DNA of 64,000 bases from Diploscapter coronatus (lineage: Eukaryota; Nematoda; Chromadorea; Rhabditida; Rhabditidae): NCBI GenBank assembly GCA_964036155.1, contig OZ038422.1, forward strand, positions 66,053,201-66,117,200, read 5' to 3'. Position numbers and translations under genes: made by a program. Shown piece by piece: positions 1 to 14,244 of the stretch (position 1 is its first letter; each line of letters starts with the position of its first letter). A model generated the notes under the pieces. The model saw only the letters and a program-made list of their open reading frames with translations. It did no database searches and was not told the origin of the DNA.

Positions 1-2715
1 CAAGTCTTATAGGATGATTGCATATAATTATTAATGCCTGAAAAGACTAAATTGTTTATTCGACGAAATAACTACCAGGGATGTGCAGAAATTTTCGGAG
101 AAAGATTTTCTTTCTTTGATCCATGCATCCTTTTCGTTATTGCTCGCTTAATTTCCGTTTTAAAACGGAAGGGAACGAAAATTGAGGGTGCGAGAAAAGG
201 AGAGAAAGAAAGGAAAGAGGGCGTGGAGCTGAGAAAGAGAAAATCGTTCTCCGAAAATTTTCACATATCCCTGATAATTACCCTAAGTTGCAATTACCGT
301 TTCTAGAATCTTATTCAATTGAGCTATATTAGAATGTTGTTCGGCTAAAGTCCTATGCGAAAAAATTTTATAATTGAGATCTGAAATTAGGATATGACCC
401 ATCAATTGCATGTAAATTTTACCAGTAACATTAGTTTTATCGCACAGCTCTACAAAATCTTGAAAATTTTCCATCTTCTGGATTGATCGAGTGTCATCCT
501 GGAAGCGTATTTGAAGTGTAAAATGAAATTCAAGAGTTTACTGTCTGATTGTCTGCAGTTGTTTTTTCATTGAATACTTGCAAGAACATTCGACGACAGT
601 TCACATCCGTAGTATTTTCCAACCGAGGCAATTCATAATTCGAAGGCTTAGATAAGGGAGGAAATGCGTATCTAAATTTGAATAGCCATTATAAAACATA
701 AAAATACAAAGTACCCAATCTGAATCAGATCATGAATCCATTCTTTGACCAAATCAACATCGTCTTCCTGCCAGAATTTCATTTTTCTGAGGTTCGAATT
801 AAAAGAAATATTATCACAAAGGTTACCCAAATTGTTTAGCCAATTCAATCGCACAATTCGCTGTAGACTCTTGACTGCACTTCCACTCATCAAGAAACTT
901 CAATAATTCCCCTGACTTGAGATAAACTTCCCTGAATTATGGCAAATATTTTTGAAGAAAAATGAATTGTACTGTTCATCTTCAAAATCCTTCAGATAGT
1001 TGTGAGCATTTCTGATTTGAACTGCATTCACAGGGTAAAATGCAACATATTCATCGATGAGATGCAATAATTTCTGCGAAAAGTACGATCGCCAAATATC
1101 GGTTGTTCTAAATTCATATTCTTATTTAAATTAAAATTATATTCTTTTACCTGAAAGAAACAGTAGTAGGCAGGAACATGGTGAAGAATGCATTTCTGTG
1201 GAAGAGAGTATTCTGTGAATTCCAAGGCGAATACATTTTCTGGCCCAAAATTATGGGAGGTGCATGTCGATTGAAATGCTCTGATGAAACTTTGGTTGGA
1301 TTTGCATGTAGTAATCTGAGTATTTTAAATTGATCAAATTCATTGAAATAATTTACCTGAAAATGGCATCGACATCAGGATCCATATCAACGAGTCCTTG
1401 CTGAACTGCAGCCCTCTTTTGTACTTCACATAATCGGAAATTGGCATCAGTGTGGTTGTGCTGCTGAAGATATTCTTGTGCTCTAAAAATTCTCATAATT
1501 CTTACACTGAAATACTCCAGCGGAAATCCTCTCGGCCACATGTCAGGTCTTCCATAGAATAAATATGGATTGAACAGTCGATTTCTGAAAGACATTTTAT
1601 GACAATTATTTTCTGGTTCATACATTAAAGGATCATTTTGGTTTCTCTCGAATCTAACTCCACTTAATTCATCTGCGAAATCAAAGGTATCGAGTCCTCC
1701 AAAAATGGGTCGATTATCATCGTCTGTGTCATAAATCCACTCAGCTCCGTGGGAAATCGCATACAAATAGCCGATCATTTTTCGAGTATACGATTTGTAG
1801 GGCAATTTTCGAACAAGGTTCAGTGCTAAATTCGAAATATAGTTGACCAAAAATATTAACAACACCTTTGCTCATTTCTTCCTGAACTTCGACTGATAGA
1901 AAATGAATTCCCTCCCATGTCCAATTTTTCGGAGTTTTCAAATCAGCTACTACAACCAAATTCCATCCAGTTAACGATGCAAGGTACTGAAGCTTAAATT
2001 AAATGAATTTCTATTGAGAAAAGCAACCTTGACATCTTTCGTGGGTTGATTGACTGTTGTCAGAACTATCCATTTGCTTGTTTCAATTTTAGGCATGTTC
2101 GTTCTTAGCGAATCTTGAATTTTATCATAATCTTCGCTAAATTATATGCGATGATGATTCAAGAGTTGAATCGTGAAATTGCATCACATACTTTTCATTG
2201 TTACCGTAATTTATGATTATTAAATTAATTCCAACAATTGTAGCAATCGTTAAGAATATGCAATTGTTAAGTGCTTTGCGAATAAAATTATGCAATATGC
2301 CTGAAAATATATTAGTGGATTACAATTTATAATCATCGTTAAATTAAGCTGATGTATTTTCTTATTTTTAATCCCATATTTAGAATGTAATAACGAAACT
2401 GTTGCAACTTGATGATTTCACCAATATCCTATGACTTGAAGAATCTGACATGAGGTATGTTTTATTTTGAAAAATTATGCACGCTGTTTTTCGATATTTT
2501 CTTCAAGTTTAAAATTTTACCTTATCGAATTTTGAATAATTAAATTTCATCCATTAATTTTCATTAATCACTATCTTCAAATTTACGTTAATAACGTTAT
2601 TCATCAAAAACTTACTCAATGGTAAGAATAAAATCTGCCATGTTAAAATTGACTTTTTATCGAATTGTAACTTTTGTGGAGTGGGCAAAGGTGAATACTT
2701 CTGGTGTGGAGACAT
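1..2715 (-). CDS. DUF288/STELLO-like glycosyltransferase-family gene, copy A (3' end outside window)
   Basis: Multi-exon minus-strand gene whose C-terminal exons lie left of the window. Start chosen at 2715 (MSPHQKYSPLP), conserved with copy B. The order is: short basic N-terminus; one hydrophobic membrane anchor (about 2205-2300); the WNLVVVADLKTPKNWTW block near 1940; an exon near 1520-1860 with the acidic WIYDTDDDNRPIFGG motif, a plausible metal/sugar-nucleotide site; AAVQQGLVDMDPDVDAIFR near 1360; then YSPWNSQNTLFHRNAFF, TTDIWRSYF and further exons to 296. These blocks match the nematode DUF288 (STELLO) family, which I infer to be type II Golgi proteins. The biochemical role in worms is not established. 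Introns of 40-43 bp separate several exons. No stop or frameshift is seen in the visible part. Confidence 0.85.
76..273. mobile_element. small palindromic MITE in an intron of DUF288 copy A
   Basis: Two inverted arms of about 40 bp face each other. The left arm begins CAGGGATGTGCAGAAATTTT and the right arm is its near-perfect reverse complement, ending in ATATCCCTG. The middle holds a purine-rich tract around 190-240. No coding capacity is seen; the open frame across it is a by-product of the arms. It lies in what I read as an intron of copy A, because a splice donor on the minus strand (AAACG|GTAATTGC) sits near 296. Confidence 0.6.
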
Positions 2716-3857
2716 TATGCGATCACCTGAATTTGAAATCTCATTGAAGTTGCCTTCTTTGAACAAGGCATACAATGGCTAACTAAAGTTTGGAACATTG
2801 CATGATTTTGTACATTTTACGCTCATTTATATGTATTAGTGTACAAGTTCTAATGAAATGTCCCATATTTTGAAATGAAATTGGGTAGGAGTAGTCTTCC
2901 AGGTTTCATCCAGATTGCATTATAAAATTAGCCTTGCGAGACAAATTCGAATAATGCATTGTTCCAAATTTTTGAGTCACTGCGTAGAGAAACAATACGT
3001 AAGCATGATAGAAATATTAAAATTTAAAAGTAAAACTCGATTTTGAATCTTACAGCATGCTGCATGCATAAAATGAATTTTGTGCAATTTAATGCCTGGA
3101 TTATGCAAGCAATATGATTCTATTTTTGTTACAAACCTGACTGAAATATGCCGACTACTTTCTTAACTAGAACGAAAATTCGTAGAAATGAAAATTTTAA
3201 AATAAAAATTAGAGGTAAAACGGGTGCATTTGGGACATATCCTCAGTTCCCATGTATCAATTTGATTTATCTTGTGGAAATTTACAACTATTCGATTTTT
3301 TCCTCAAATTCCATATAAATCGCTCCGAATATTTGTTTCCAGTTTATGTCATTCTTCAAGAGTTGTTTAGACAGACGTTTGTTCTGAAATTTTGAACTAA
3401 ATGCCACGCTGTCATGAGAGATGCTCATATTTTTGGGACATATGCACCCAAAGTCGGATAACGTTTAGTTTTCAACATAACTATGCCATACACATGATTT
3501 TAAAATCCTAACTTTGTGAATTTTCATTACGAAAATAAAAAAATGGGCCAACAGAAAAAAATGTTTATTTACAACGTCTTTACTAATATTTTAACAAAAA
3601 ATTAATGAGGATTACTTTGTAAGAATGAACTCAAATCAAACTCGGTGGTTATCCAAATGTGAATAAAGTTTCACTCGTAAATCGCCATCGAACTTTTAAT
3701 ATTAATTTAAGAACAAATAACTTTATCTTTATTACGTGATATTTTGAGAAATTATGAACAGAAAATAACGAATAGAAAAACAAATTCCAATATGTCAACT
3801 AATTATAATACCTATATGTAAATTTGTGAGAGTTGCATAAATTATGACTAGGTAAAA
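2716..3857. other. intergenic region between DUF288 copies A and B, including a duplicated segment
   Basis: No gene is supported here. From about 3165 onward the sequence, including the GGTAAAACGG and CCCAGTTCCCATGT-like stretches, is repeated in the same orientation at about 41895-42585. In both places it lies just downstream of DUF288 terminal exons. It is therefore part of a segmental duplication of the gene's 3' flank. Confidence 0.6.
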
Positions 3858-6800
3858 CTAATAGATCTCTTTCTCAATTCCATTTTCGAATTTTTCGTTC
3901 TTGAACAATACCTTATTGTAGGCCTTCACAACGGTAGTGCAGTATCTACAATTGATTATTAGATAGCTATCCAATATTTGAAGAGTCTTTACTTATAACG
4001 CTCTTCCAGATTTGAAACAACCTGGCTGAACTTGACCGGGTGATAAAATGCAGCGTTTTCGCTGTAGAATTTTACTAAACTCCAAACGCGTGACCCAGGT
4101 GCACTTGGGCCTAAGTTGTATCCATTTACCGATCTGGAATTAATATTTATCACATTTCTCCATCCTTCTTAAAAATGCGAAACAACGACACGACTAAAGT
4201 GAACACTAAAATATGTAATGCATACTAATTACGACGAATAGTGTCGTACGCTTTTTCCCTATTTATTTTCCCTTGGATTTTTCTTAATTTTGTCTTTTTC
4301 CGCGTTAATTACAGTAAAATTAGCTTTCTTTCTACCGTTTGTTACTGCTGCTCTCAACTACTTTATTACACTTTATGCAAGTTTCCGTTCACTTTTATCC
4401 TTTTCACCGAAATGAACTGAATTTTTCTTGAAAATCTCACGAATTTAATCAGTCTTTAGAATGTAGTTTTTTCAACTAATTTGTCCTCTAAAGTTAAATT
4501 TTAGAAAAAAAAAATTGCATAGAAGACTTGTTTTTGAGCATAAAAATGAATTTAATCATTTTCGCGTCGAGATTCAAAAATATATAAGAGGATGAAAGTG
4601 CTTATAGAGATTATGAAAAATTATCCATATCTTAGTAAAAACTTTTTTATTCGGTTGGGCTGGCCACAGGTAAAAGCAAAGCGTAAGTACGATTTTGGAT
4701 GCTTGTGAGCAGCCCTATTATTCTGACTTTAATATAATAAACAACTTACACTTGATGTCCTACAGCCCTTAGATATTTATGCAAAGCGATTTCAACGAAT
4801 AGTTCATGTTTGTAGAAGATCTTCATCAGATTCGTAAAGAACGGCATTTCGTGTGTCGGTATGTAATAGCTCAAATTTATAAGATAATTGAATTGATACT
4901 AATTTAAAATTGCTTACACATCACTGACAGTCCAATTTTCAAACTTCTGCATTTCAGTGAAGGCCGTTTCACTCTCGTTGATGATTTTTCGTTTCAGCAG
5001 CTAAACAGGGTAGAAAAATCAATGAAAACCATAATGGTAAATAAGAAGGGTGCATGAATTTTCAATTTGATCTTTTGTAGCTACAACTTGGATTTGGTTT
5101 TGACTTAGGAATTCCTACAAATGAAATCTGAACTTCATTTTCGCACATTTTCAAATCAAAACTTCATGTACTCTAGCGTGAATATATTACCCTTTGCTGA
5201 TATTCTTCAATCGTTTTCTGACAAATCTTGCTGCAATTTCTCTCGTCTTTCACCATTTTTATGGCATTTTCCATGGCTGCTTGGCCTAAAATAATTCTTG
5301 TCTTAAATTACGAACTAAATTATAAATTTACCAACAGATTTGGGCCACCAAGGTCCTCGACCAGGGACTGCACTTTTCGTGCCCCACTGATGAAAAATCA
5401 TGTCGAGGTTAATTGGCTGCCAGAAATTCAACATCGCATCATCGGCAACCGCGAAATAGCCTAAGTTGAAAAATACATTTTGTTTTTCATAACTCATTTA
5501 CCTTTGATATTGCGTAGACCCAATTCATGTGCTTTTATCATACAGATTTCGCCATTATAGCCATAGTTTATTTCTTTTTGATTGATATGAATATAGTTGA
5601 ATGGGTATTGTAACGGCGGTTTATTTGAATTATCTAAATTCCGTCAGAATTTAGTACTTCGAAAAATCTCTAAGTACTAAAATTCAGCTTTTCAGGATAC
5701 CAGCTTCCACAGAATATTACCACTCCAAAGTATGGCGTGTACAGCCTTTGAACGTATGAATATCCATATTTTAGTTGCAAAGGATTATTGCAAACGATGA
5801 TCAATGCCTCAAATATAACTAAATTAATAACTTTGTTATTTTCTTCATTAAATCGTCTATTACCGTGTCAAGAATCTTGTTCAATTGAGAAATATTAGCA
5901 TGCCGATCTGCCAATGTCTTGTGCGATGTAATTTTATGGTTTAGTTCTGAAAAATTAATCGTTTGTTTCTCTTATTGGAACTACTACTATTAGTATATTG
6001 ATCAAGTCGAGTAAAGTGTGGATGAAAATACGAGATATCGCGTAAACGAAAATACGTAGAATGAAACGCAGACTGAACAATGAAAAGACAATGAAAGAAA
6101 AGGAACATTATATCGAAAATCGACGATTAATCTGCGCTTCGCACTGTGCACATTAGTTTATGCGCCATTGCGTATTTTTATCCCCACTTTGCTCAATCTG
6201 ACTGACACAATATTACCCGTGACGTTAGTTTTATCGCATAATTCTATGAAATCTTGAAAATTATCCATTTTCTGCACTGATCTGATATCATCCTAAGTCA
6301 AATAATTATTTCCTAAAGGAACACTTGAGCGGTAACTGTTCCGTTTGGTTGATAATTGAATAATTGAAGAAACATTCGCCGACAAGTGACATTTCTCATA
6401 TCTTCTGATTCGGGCAATTCATAATTTGTAGGGTTTGACAATGGAGGGAATACATATCTAAAATGACACTATTAACAACACCTGTTTAGTGAAATGTAAG
6501 ACTCATAATTATCATAAAATATTTCTATGTTAGAAGTATATTTTTAGCACTCGAGTATTTTCAACGATCAAATGGATAAATATGCACTAATCATTTTATA
6601 TGTCAATTCATCTTAAAAGTAGCCAATTACCCAATCTGAATCAGATCATGAATCCATTCTTTGACCAGATCAACATCGTCTTCTTGCCAGAATTCCATTT
6701 TTCTGAGGTTCGAATTAAAAGAAATATTAACACAAAAGTTACCCAAATTGTTCAGCCAATTCAATCGCACAATTAGCCGTAGACTTTTGACTGCATTTCC

Positions 6801-8662
6801 ACTCATCAAGGAACTTCAATAACGCCCCTGATTTGAGATAAACTTCCCTGAATTAGTTTATCAAAAAGCATACTAAAAAGAATTGTACTGTTCATCTTCA
6901 AAATCCTTCAGATAATTGTGAGCATTTCTGATTTGAACTGCATTCACAGGGTAAAATGCAACATATTCATCGATGAGATGCAATAGTTTCTGTGAAAAGT
7001 ACGATCGCCAAATATCGGTTGTTCTAAATTCGAATCTTTATTTGAAATTAGCACATTTATACCTGAAAGAGACAGTAGTAGGCAGGAACATGGTGAAGAA
7101 TGCATTTCTGTGGAAGAGGGTATTCTGTGAATTCCATGGAGAATACGTTTTCTGACCCAGAATTATGGGAGGCGCATGTCGATTGAAATGCTCCGAAGAT
7201 ACTTTAGTAGGATTAGCGTTTAATAACCTGGAAATTTTAAATTAATACAATTAACTGAAATAACTTACCTGAAAATAGCGTCGACATCAGGATCCATATC
7301 GACGAGTCCTTGTTGAACTGCAGCCCTCTTCTGTATTTCACACAGACGGAAATTGGCATCAGTGTGATTATGTTGCTAAAGATATTCTTGTGCTCTAAAA
7401 ATTCTCGATAATTCTTACACTGAAATACTCCAGCGGAAATCCCCTCGGCCACACGTCAGGTCTTCCATAGAATAAATATGCATTGAACAGTCGATTTCTG
7501 AAAGACATTTTATGACAATTATTTTCTGGTTCATACATTAAAGGATCATTTTGATTGCGTTCGAATCTAACTCCACTTAGCTCATCTGCGAAATCAAAGG
7601 TATCGAGTCCTCCAAAAATGGGTCGATTATCGTCGTCTGTGTCATAAATCCACTCAGCTCCGTGGGAAATCGCATACAAATAGCCGATCATTTTTCGAGT
7701 ATACGATTTGTAGGGCAATTTTCGAACAAGGTTCAGTGCTAAATTCGAAATATAATTGACCAAAAATATCAATAATACCTTTGCTCATTTCTTCCTGTAT
7801 ATCAACAGACAAAAAGTGAACCCTATCCCAGGTCCAGTTTTTTGGAGTTTTTAAATCTGCTACCACGACTAAATTCCATTCCGACAATGATGCTAGATAC
7901 TAAATTTTAATTCAGAGAATTATTTAAACTTTGAAGAAACAACCTTGACATCTTTTGTAGGTTGATTGACTGTTGTCAGAACTATCCACTTGTTCGTTAG
8001 AATTTTGGGCATTTTAGTTTCTATCGAATCCCTTATTTTATCATAATCTTCACTAAAATGCTGATTCGATACGTTCAAATAACTCTAAACTTACCTATTG
8101 TAATTTTCATTGTTACTCATTCTCAATGCAAATATATTTATCCCAACAAATACGACTATCATTAGAAATATGCAATTATTCAGTGTTTTACGAATAAAGT
8201 TAAAGAATATACCTGAAAATCCAACTTAAGAAGTAAGATATGTGAACAGTTCGAAATATTATTCAACAGAAATATTTCTTAACTTTAGATTTGAAATTTA
8301 TTCGAATATTTTTTTAACAAATAACGCTTGGGCTAATTATTGTGCTTCAAAATATTGAAGAATAATTAATCACGTACCATTTTGATGATGCATAACGAAT
8401 AATTTGGGATTTTCGATAAAATCATGCATATTTATCAAGTTTTGGAGAGTGAAATTAGTTAAATGTAAATAATCTGCATGCATATTTTGCTTCACTTACC
8501 TCTTTCTCTCTATTTTTCGAACAAAGAATAATATCGAAGCTATTGACTATTTGTCAACTTACTTAATGGTGAAAATAATATTCGTCGTGTTGAGGTTGAA
8601 TTTTTATCATATTGAAGCTTTTCTGAAGTTAGCAACGGGGAATATTTCTGTTGAGGCGACAT
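3858..8662 (-). CDS. DUF288/STELLO-like glycosyltransferase-family gene, copy B (apparently complete)
   Basis: About 20 short exons can be joined without a stop. Start is ATG at 8662 (MSPQQKYSPLL), shared with copy A; the stop codon is at 3858-3860, after a terminal exon encoding YCTTVVKAYNKVLF. Exon 1 (8563-8662) is cytosolic, exon 2 gives one membrane anchor (CIFLMIVVFVGINIFAL), and the rest would be lumenal. Family blocks present: WNLVVVADLKTPKNWTW near 7870, DTDDDNRPIFGG near 7630, AAVQQGLVDMDPDVDAIFR near 7300, YSPWNSQNTLFHRNAFF near 7110, GYSYVQRLYTPYFGVVIFCG near 5730, GYFAVADDAMLNFWQP near 5430. The phase-0 intron after EYFS (7378-7420) must be spliced, because read-through meets a stop. 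The product is roughly 800 residues, in the family range. Role unknown; a Golgi glycosyltransferase-like protein is inferred. Confidence 0.85.
6003..6205. mobile_element. small palindromic MITE in an intron of DUF288 copy B
   Basis: The stretch GAGTAAAGTGTGGATGAAAA near 6010 is mirrored near 6160-6190 as the reverse complement (TTTTTATCCCCACTTTGCTC), giving a hairpin of about 200 bp inside an intron. The corresponding introns of copies A and C lack it, so it inserted after the copies diverged. Arms are imperfect and no clear target duplication was read. Confidence 0.5.
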
Positions 8663-11084
8663 TTTATGAGGGCAGTTCGAGTCTAAACTTTTAACCATTA
8701 TTTTGTTTTCACTGAAAATGTTGAAAATATGCCCGAAATCGATAAATATCAAGAATAGAAGTGATATAAAAATATTTTTTAAAAAATCTTCTATCTAAAA
8801 ATGATCGATATTAGTCATGAATGAAGCTTAATCTGAGCTTGATCAACGATTGTCAACGAATTATTTTCTGAGATGAAAATAGTAAAAACTTGGGAAAAAT
8901 GGATAAGATGGATAAATCTTGTCCAGGCCTATCTGTAGTCCATAGGTCGTCTTCTTTCTGTTGCGTGGCAATATTGTCATGATTTTTCGTTATCCTAAGC
9001 AATTAACTTTCCCCTGTAATTCATGTCATGTATGCCAAGCAGTCTGGTTTTGTTCAAACATGCAAGTTTTCGACTCGCTATATGCCTAATGTGACGAGTT
9101 ACTCCAGACTGTTTTAATAACTATCTCTCATCATATGCTTAGAGATTATAACGATTCTTTACGGGGTTCTATAACTTGAAAATCTGATTCTGATTATTTC
9201 AATTCTCAAGGACTGTTTAGACAGACGCTCTTGGATTTGATTTTCCAGAAATCGATGTCACTTCGAAAAAATGTGATCATTAATTCTGGTTACGATTTGT
9301 TTGTGCGAAAGTGGGCAGAGTTGAAGTTGCAAGCACAGCTGTGCCTTATTTTTTCATTCTTCCTTCATAATTTGCACTTCACGTATATTTAAGAATCAGG
9401 ACGTTCACTTGGAAAATATAAAATATCATAAAATTAAACAAAGGAGAAATATTAAGAAAAATAAGTTTTCCTGGTTTATCGCCGGATTTAAACAAACAAT
9501 TTTTTTGCATAAAAATGCTAATCAGTTACCAAATATTTTAGAATATCAATTGAAACTAGCGTTTTCGTCATTTCTCACTCAACTGTATCACATAGCTTTG
9601 ATATTGCAAAAAAATTTTTAAAATATCTTAAAAATCAATCTCATATAAAAATAAAACCAACAGGGCAGGCTAACAATATCATCACAAATTTCCGATTTGA
9701 TCGTAAAATAGTCCTAAGTACTCTTGAGCAGCGATTTTCACGAGAATTCATAGCAAACATCATTTCTATGAAAAATCGCCAAATCATCAAAACTTGTTTT
9801 GATTTATCTCTCATGGACTTTGATGCATGTTATTTGATCCTAAATCTTGAAGATGCAAAGTGGTGCACGGTTGTTTTGGGTGTTAGAAAAGGAAGACATG
9901 GAACATAAACAGAGAATGGCTTAAAATAATTCTTTCTATTCCATTCTTGATCTTCCAGATTTCAGATTTCTCAATTCCTCTTTCCTATGTATTTTTTCGA
10001 GCTTCAATATTCGCAGTTTGCATAAAATTGGCAAAAAATAAAGTGGAGTTGCTTCGGTCATCATTTTGAGCAAAACATAACTAGAATAATTTTCCGAATT
10101 GGGTTTTTTTCCTAATTTTGTTCGGGAAAAAATTCCACAGTTTCGTCGTCTTTCAACTTTAGACTTTGTGAGCTCAGCTGTCTGGTTTGGGGGAAAATGG
10201 AAATGGGTGCATGACTGTAAGGAAGCGAATTTGAGATGCTCATCATTTTTCTGGGTAAGAATTTACTTCCCCATGCAAATATGACGGTATCAATCAGAAA
10301 TAAATGTTATAGAAATTAAAGATAAAGTGATAGACATGTGTTTGGGTTACCTCGTGTTAGGGTTGCGCTCAGACCGATGCTAATGCAATGTGGTGTTTCA
10401 GCTGAGATTTTATATAAAAATGCGTGTATGTGAGAAAAGAATCTATACCAAGTTCCAGCTCGGTCCGTGCATTGCAAAGCCCTAGGCTGGACACAACCCG
10501 ATATGGAGGTTACCCAATGCCTTGTCCGCTACTGTACTCAGGAAAAGGTTTTCCATACTTTCCCCAGGCTAAGGAAACGTTTCTCCCGGAATTTCCCCAG
10601 AAGTTCCAAGAAAGAAACACCGAGGCAAATATTGAACAGTAAAACCATTAATCCAGATCTTTCTAGTAGTTTACAAAATCACATTAATTACATGCGTAAT
10701 GTTTTTAAACATCAACACTAAAGTAAAAGAATCTAAGTTCATTGAAGCATCATTTATCAAATGAAATGAGGCCTATTATCTCGTCACTCTATTCTTTTAA
10801 TTTTCAAGTTTTAACTATTTTGATGTTAAATTTTCGTAGTCTATTGAATCAGTGTAAAAATTGAAAATGTTTGAAAAATCGATTTTTTTTACTTTTCTAT
10901 GGAGTTTATTCTACGTTGCGTCGCCGAGAACAAAAATGAATGAATTTTTTGTGGGTGCTGTTCTGGAAAATTCAGGAAAAATCTCCGTCAACCGAATTTT
11001 TAAAAATTCGACAATGTTGATACAGCTGTCTGTTTTAGAATAGAAATGCGGACTGAGAATTGCAAACAGTGAAATTTCGATTTT
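8663..11084. other. gene-poor intergenic stretch
   Basis: No recognisable gene. A segment around 9210-9260 (CTGTTTAGACAGACG) recurs near 3360 and 42095, so it belongs to a dispersed repeat. Between 10424 and 10721 two overlapping frames stay open on the plus strand and the local base composition is less AT-rich, but neither frame resembles a family I know and there is no splice context. I therefore do not call a gene. Confidence 0.4.
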
Positions 11085-13685
11085 TGATTAGTTCGAGAGA
11101 TGGTCCCTCGTTCTGACAAATGCCATCCAGTTTTTATGCGATGATTTGAAATTGTTAGAATGTAGGATGTAACATAATGATAAATCGACAAAAGCTAAAA
11201 AAGTAAATATGTTCTGATACTCGAAGTCTCAATTTTGTTTTATTTATATTGATATCATACAGAAGTATGAAATTTTCCTAGCAATAATTAAAACGTCCTA
11301 GTTTTTCTATACAGCTACTTTTGACGGAGATCATGACTTTCGAAGAATAAAATCTGTTTCGTAATGTTGTGTTTACCCGGAAACAATAGTTGACGGCCGC
11401 TTACAGTTTTACTTCGTTATCTCTGAAAATTAAATCGTGGATTTGGGGGAAAACGTGAACCTTTGAGAATACAATAACTGCATCAATGATTACTATTTCT
11501 GTAATTTTTTCTTTTCATTATGCTCTCATTTTTATTTTGCATAATTTTGAACCTTCGTTAATTCTTGTCTCAGTTCACTTATGGCTTGAATAATCGAAGA
11601 TTTTTAGCATAATTCTAAAGTTTGAAATTTGAGAATAGGAATAAAATGCTTACATAAAAGTGTCATCAGGTCCTCTATTCTGCCGAGCTATCCTGTATGC
11701 AGTGTGGAGGATGGATTCGTTCTCGTTGATTCTCAGATATCGATTCACGCCGAATGGTTTGAGTTCATAGATCAAATATTCCAACACGTACATCATGTTG
11801 GCGTTCACATAGTGAAACGCAATTGCATATTCTGAAGACTAAACTCATAGGGGTAAAAAATTTTCAATTTAATTTCGAACTATTCCAATTTTTTCTCATT
11901 TATTGGATGATAAATATTGCGAAAATTATTGAGACATAAATGAAAACATTCTCACCGGAACAACAAGTTTCTCCTCGTTCGAGTGGATATTTTGTATATT
12001 TCCATAGCCAGGATTCTGGACCCAGAGGATCTCGTAAGAGAATCTTACCTAGTTGTATGGGAAAAAATCTGGAAATTTCAGGATATGAAATAATATTTTG
12101 CAATATTGACCTATGCCGTCCCCTGCTGTCTCTGGAATCACCCGCCTTAACTCCGACATTCTCGAGACATTTGCCGATTTCGACGTCTTCACTCCCAACA
12201 TGACCGTCTCGACAGATTTTCTTGTTCGGCATGGCTTCGGTCACGAATCTAAAATAGAAATCGATTGCAACTATAGAAAATTACTTGAGCTAGACAAAGT
12301 TGAATTTTCTAACTGAAGGACGGGCATGCAGAAAGAAAAAAACTAGGTTCTCCCGCTCTCCAGACAGATCTAGTTTTCCTGCACTTTTTCCATCATGATT
12401 TTTCTAATAAAATCTCGTTTTAAGTGGATTAACTTCTAACTTCTCTCTATTTTAGTTAAAAAAACTGACTTTTTCAGTGCACTTCTGCTGAGAACATATC
12501 CAGAGCCGCCACTCATGTAGCCCTGCTTGACGAACAGTTTGAATTTGGCTCCGAAATGGATCGGCTCATCAGGAGAGTGCGCCAAAAGCATCATTCTAAA
12601 AATCTGGAAATTAGTATTCAAAAATAATTTTACCTCAAGTTCTCCATAACCACGTAGGTATCATCGTCTGCTTTCAGGAACCAATCGTAGTCATTCTGAA
12701 ATCATTTAGAGAAATCGAAGATTATAATGCTATTACCCGATATTTATCGTAAATGTACGTGAAGGCTTTCTTGGTCTTCGCCCAGAGATAGTCGCGTCCT
12801 TCGGAAACGTTCAGGTTTATGGATGGCAAATCTTCGTCGTCTTCAGAAGACATGAAAATATACCTGAAAAGCAACTATTATGATTTATCATTCTTTGCAA
12901 AATGTCAACACTTTAGTAAAAATATTATTTATGAAGTCTCATACTTGTTGCATCTTTTTACCCAGGTTGCCTTAACATGTTTTGCTCTTTTCTCATGGAA
13001 CTGCTTGCCAGTCAAAACCCAGCAGAAAACACGCACTTTCTCCGACAAAACATCGGCCACCACGTTTCCATCTGAAAAACGATATTTGCCCATAATTTTA
13101 GCAACTGCTTCATGCTGTTTTTTGTGGATCTCAAAATGAATACTTTACCTAGATCAGCCACTTGTTCGCGACGAAAAGCGCTTCCGATGTCAAAATTGAG
13201 CACCTAAATTTATCTCCTAGGACTTCATTTTGTCATTCGATTCTCCAATTTCATTTTTCTGATATATGGGTTGCATTCATCTCAACCAGTTTTTATGAAA
13301 TAATCTGATCATAGAAAAAGAATTATAATTTTATGATACAAGTGTAGTTTCTCATATAATTTTCATTTTTATTTACTAACATATTTTGACGAATTCGAGA
13401 TAAGAGAAATTGACAGTCCAAGCAGAAAACTGAAGCATATGTAGAGAAACGGTGAAACTCGAGGTAGGCCATTGCCGTTTACAATTCTATCTAAAATTTG
13501 GCATTCTTACCAAAAGTATACTTCTAGAAAACTTCATGAAATTATCTGGCATAAATTATTCCATAAATCAAACTTATTTTGTATTGCATCAAAACCAGTG
13601 ATTATAGGTCGCTTAGAACACGTATGACAAAATCAAGACCAGCTCGAAAATTTTTTTTACAAAAACAAGGATCAGGCAATATTTT
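11085..13685 (-). repeat. inverted segmental duplication, left copy (T-synthase locus)
   Basis: The whole segment, exons, introns and flanks included, is the reverse complement of about 32870-35500. Homology runs from the ATGGTCCCTCG-like flank near 11100 to the ATTTTCGAGCTGG flank near 13650. The two copies are separated by about 19 kb. Confidence 0.85.
11650..13490 (-). CDS. core-1 beta-1,3-galactosyltransferase (T-synthase, C1GALT1 family), minus-strand copy
   Basis: C1GALT1-type enzymes transfer galactose from UDP-Gal to GalNAc-Ser/Thr in the Golgi to make core-1 O-glycans. Exon 13381-13490 gives a signal-anchor ([15 protein letters not shown]). Following exons encode [24 protein letters not shown], the DxD-type [51 protein letters not shown], and a C-terminal [15 protein letters not shown] block, all typical of the family. 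The stop codon is at 11650-11652; the preceding bases also resemble a splice donor, so a further exon is possible. The initiating exon was not resolved. The plus copy has a possible ATG exon with a GTGAG donor, but here that donor reads ATAAG. Coding exons otherwise look intact. Confidence 0.85.
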
Positions 13686-14244
13686 GAGGGAGGAATATTT
13701 GAATAGATGTTCGAAATGTGGTAAGGTTTCGGAATATAGATCATAAAATCACGGAACATCAATTTTTTACCGACTCACTACCGACAGAATTTTGAAAATC
13801 GTTTTGTTGGTACAGCTGGCCATATTTCGGGTTAAGAAACAGCTTCATGAATTTTTAAAAACTGCTAAAAATGAATGAAGCTAATAAAAAGTCTGATTTT
13901 CTCGTCATTATATCACTTTGAAACATAATGCCTATGTGTATGAGTAGAGACTGCAAGCTCCGCCCACTCAGTGAAGTCAAAGTCAAGGAAGAAAACTTCG
14001 TCAAAAATTCATATCTTTGGTTACACTGATCCGTTTTTCATGCGGTTTTTTGCTATCATCCTGTCTAGCCCTACAGAATCCTAGAAAAATACTCCCATGA
14101 CTCGGTCCTCACATCGGGAATATCACTTGCGGTCTCTAGATATAAAGGGAGAATGGGAGTCTGTAAAACTGACGGTCTGCAATTAACTGCCAATTGCTGG
14201 CTTTAGCAGAAGGTATGAAGCTAGAAACGACTAGTCTCTGACAA

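Noticed and set aside
1741..1959. A frame running through the exon junction after EEMSKG in copy A (and 7654-7887 in copy B)
   Set aside because: It reads through a 40-bp intron; splicing GTATT...TTTAG restores the family sequence EEMSKALNLVRKLP.
10424..10721. Two overlapping plus-strand frames as a gene
   Set aside because: No domain, no introns, and both frames open together; evidence is too thin.
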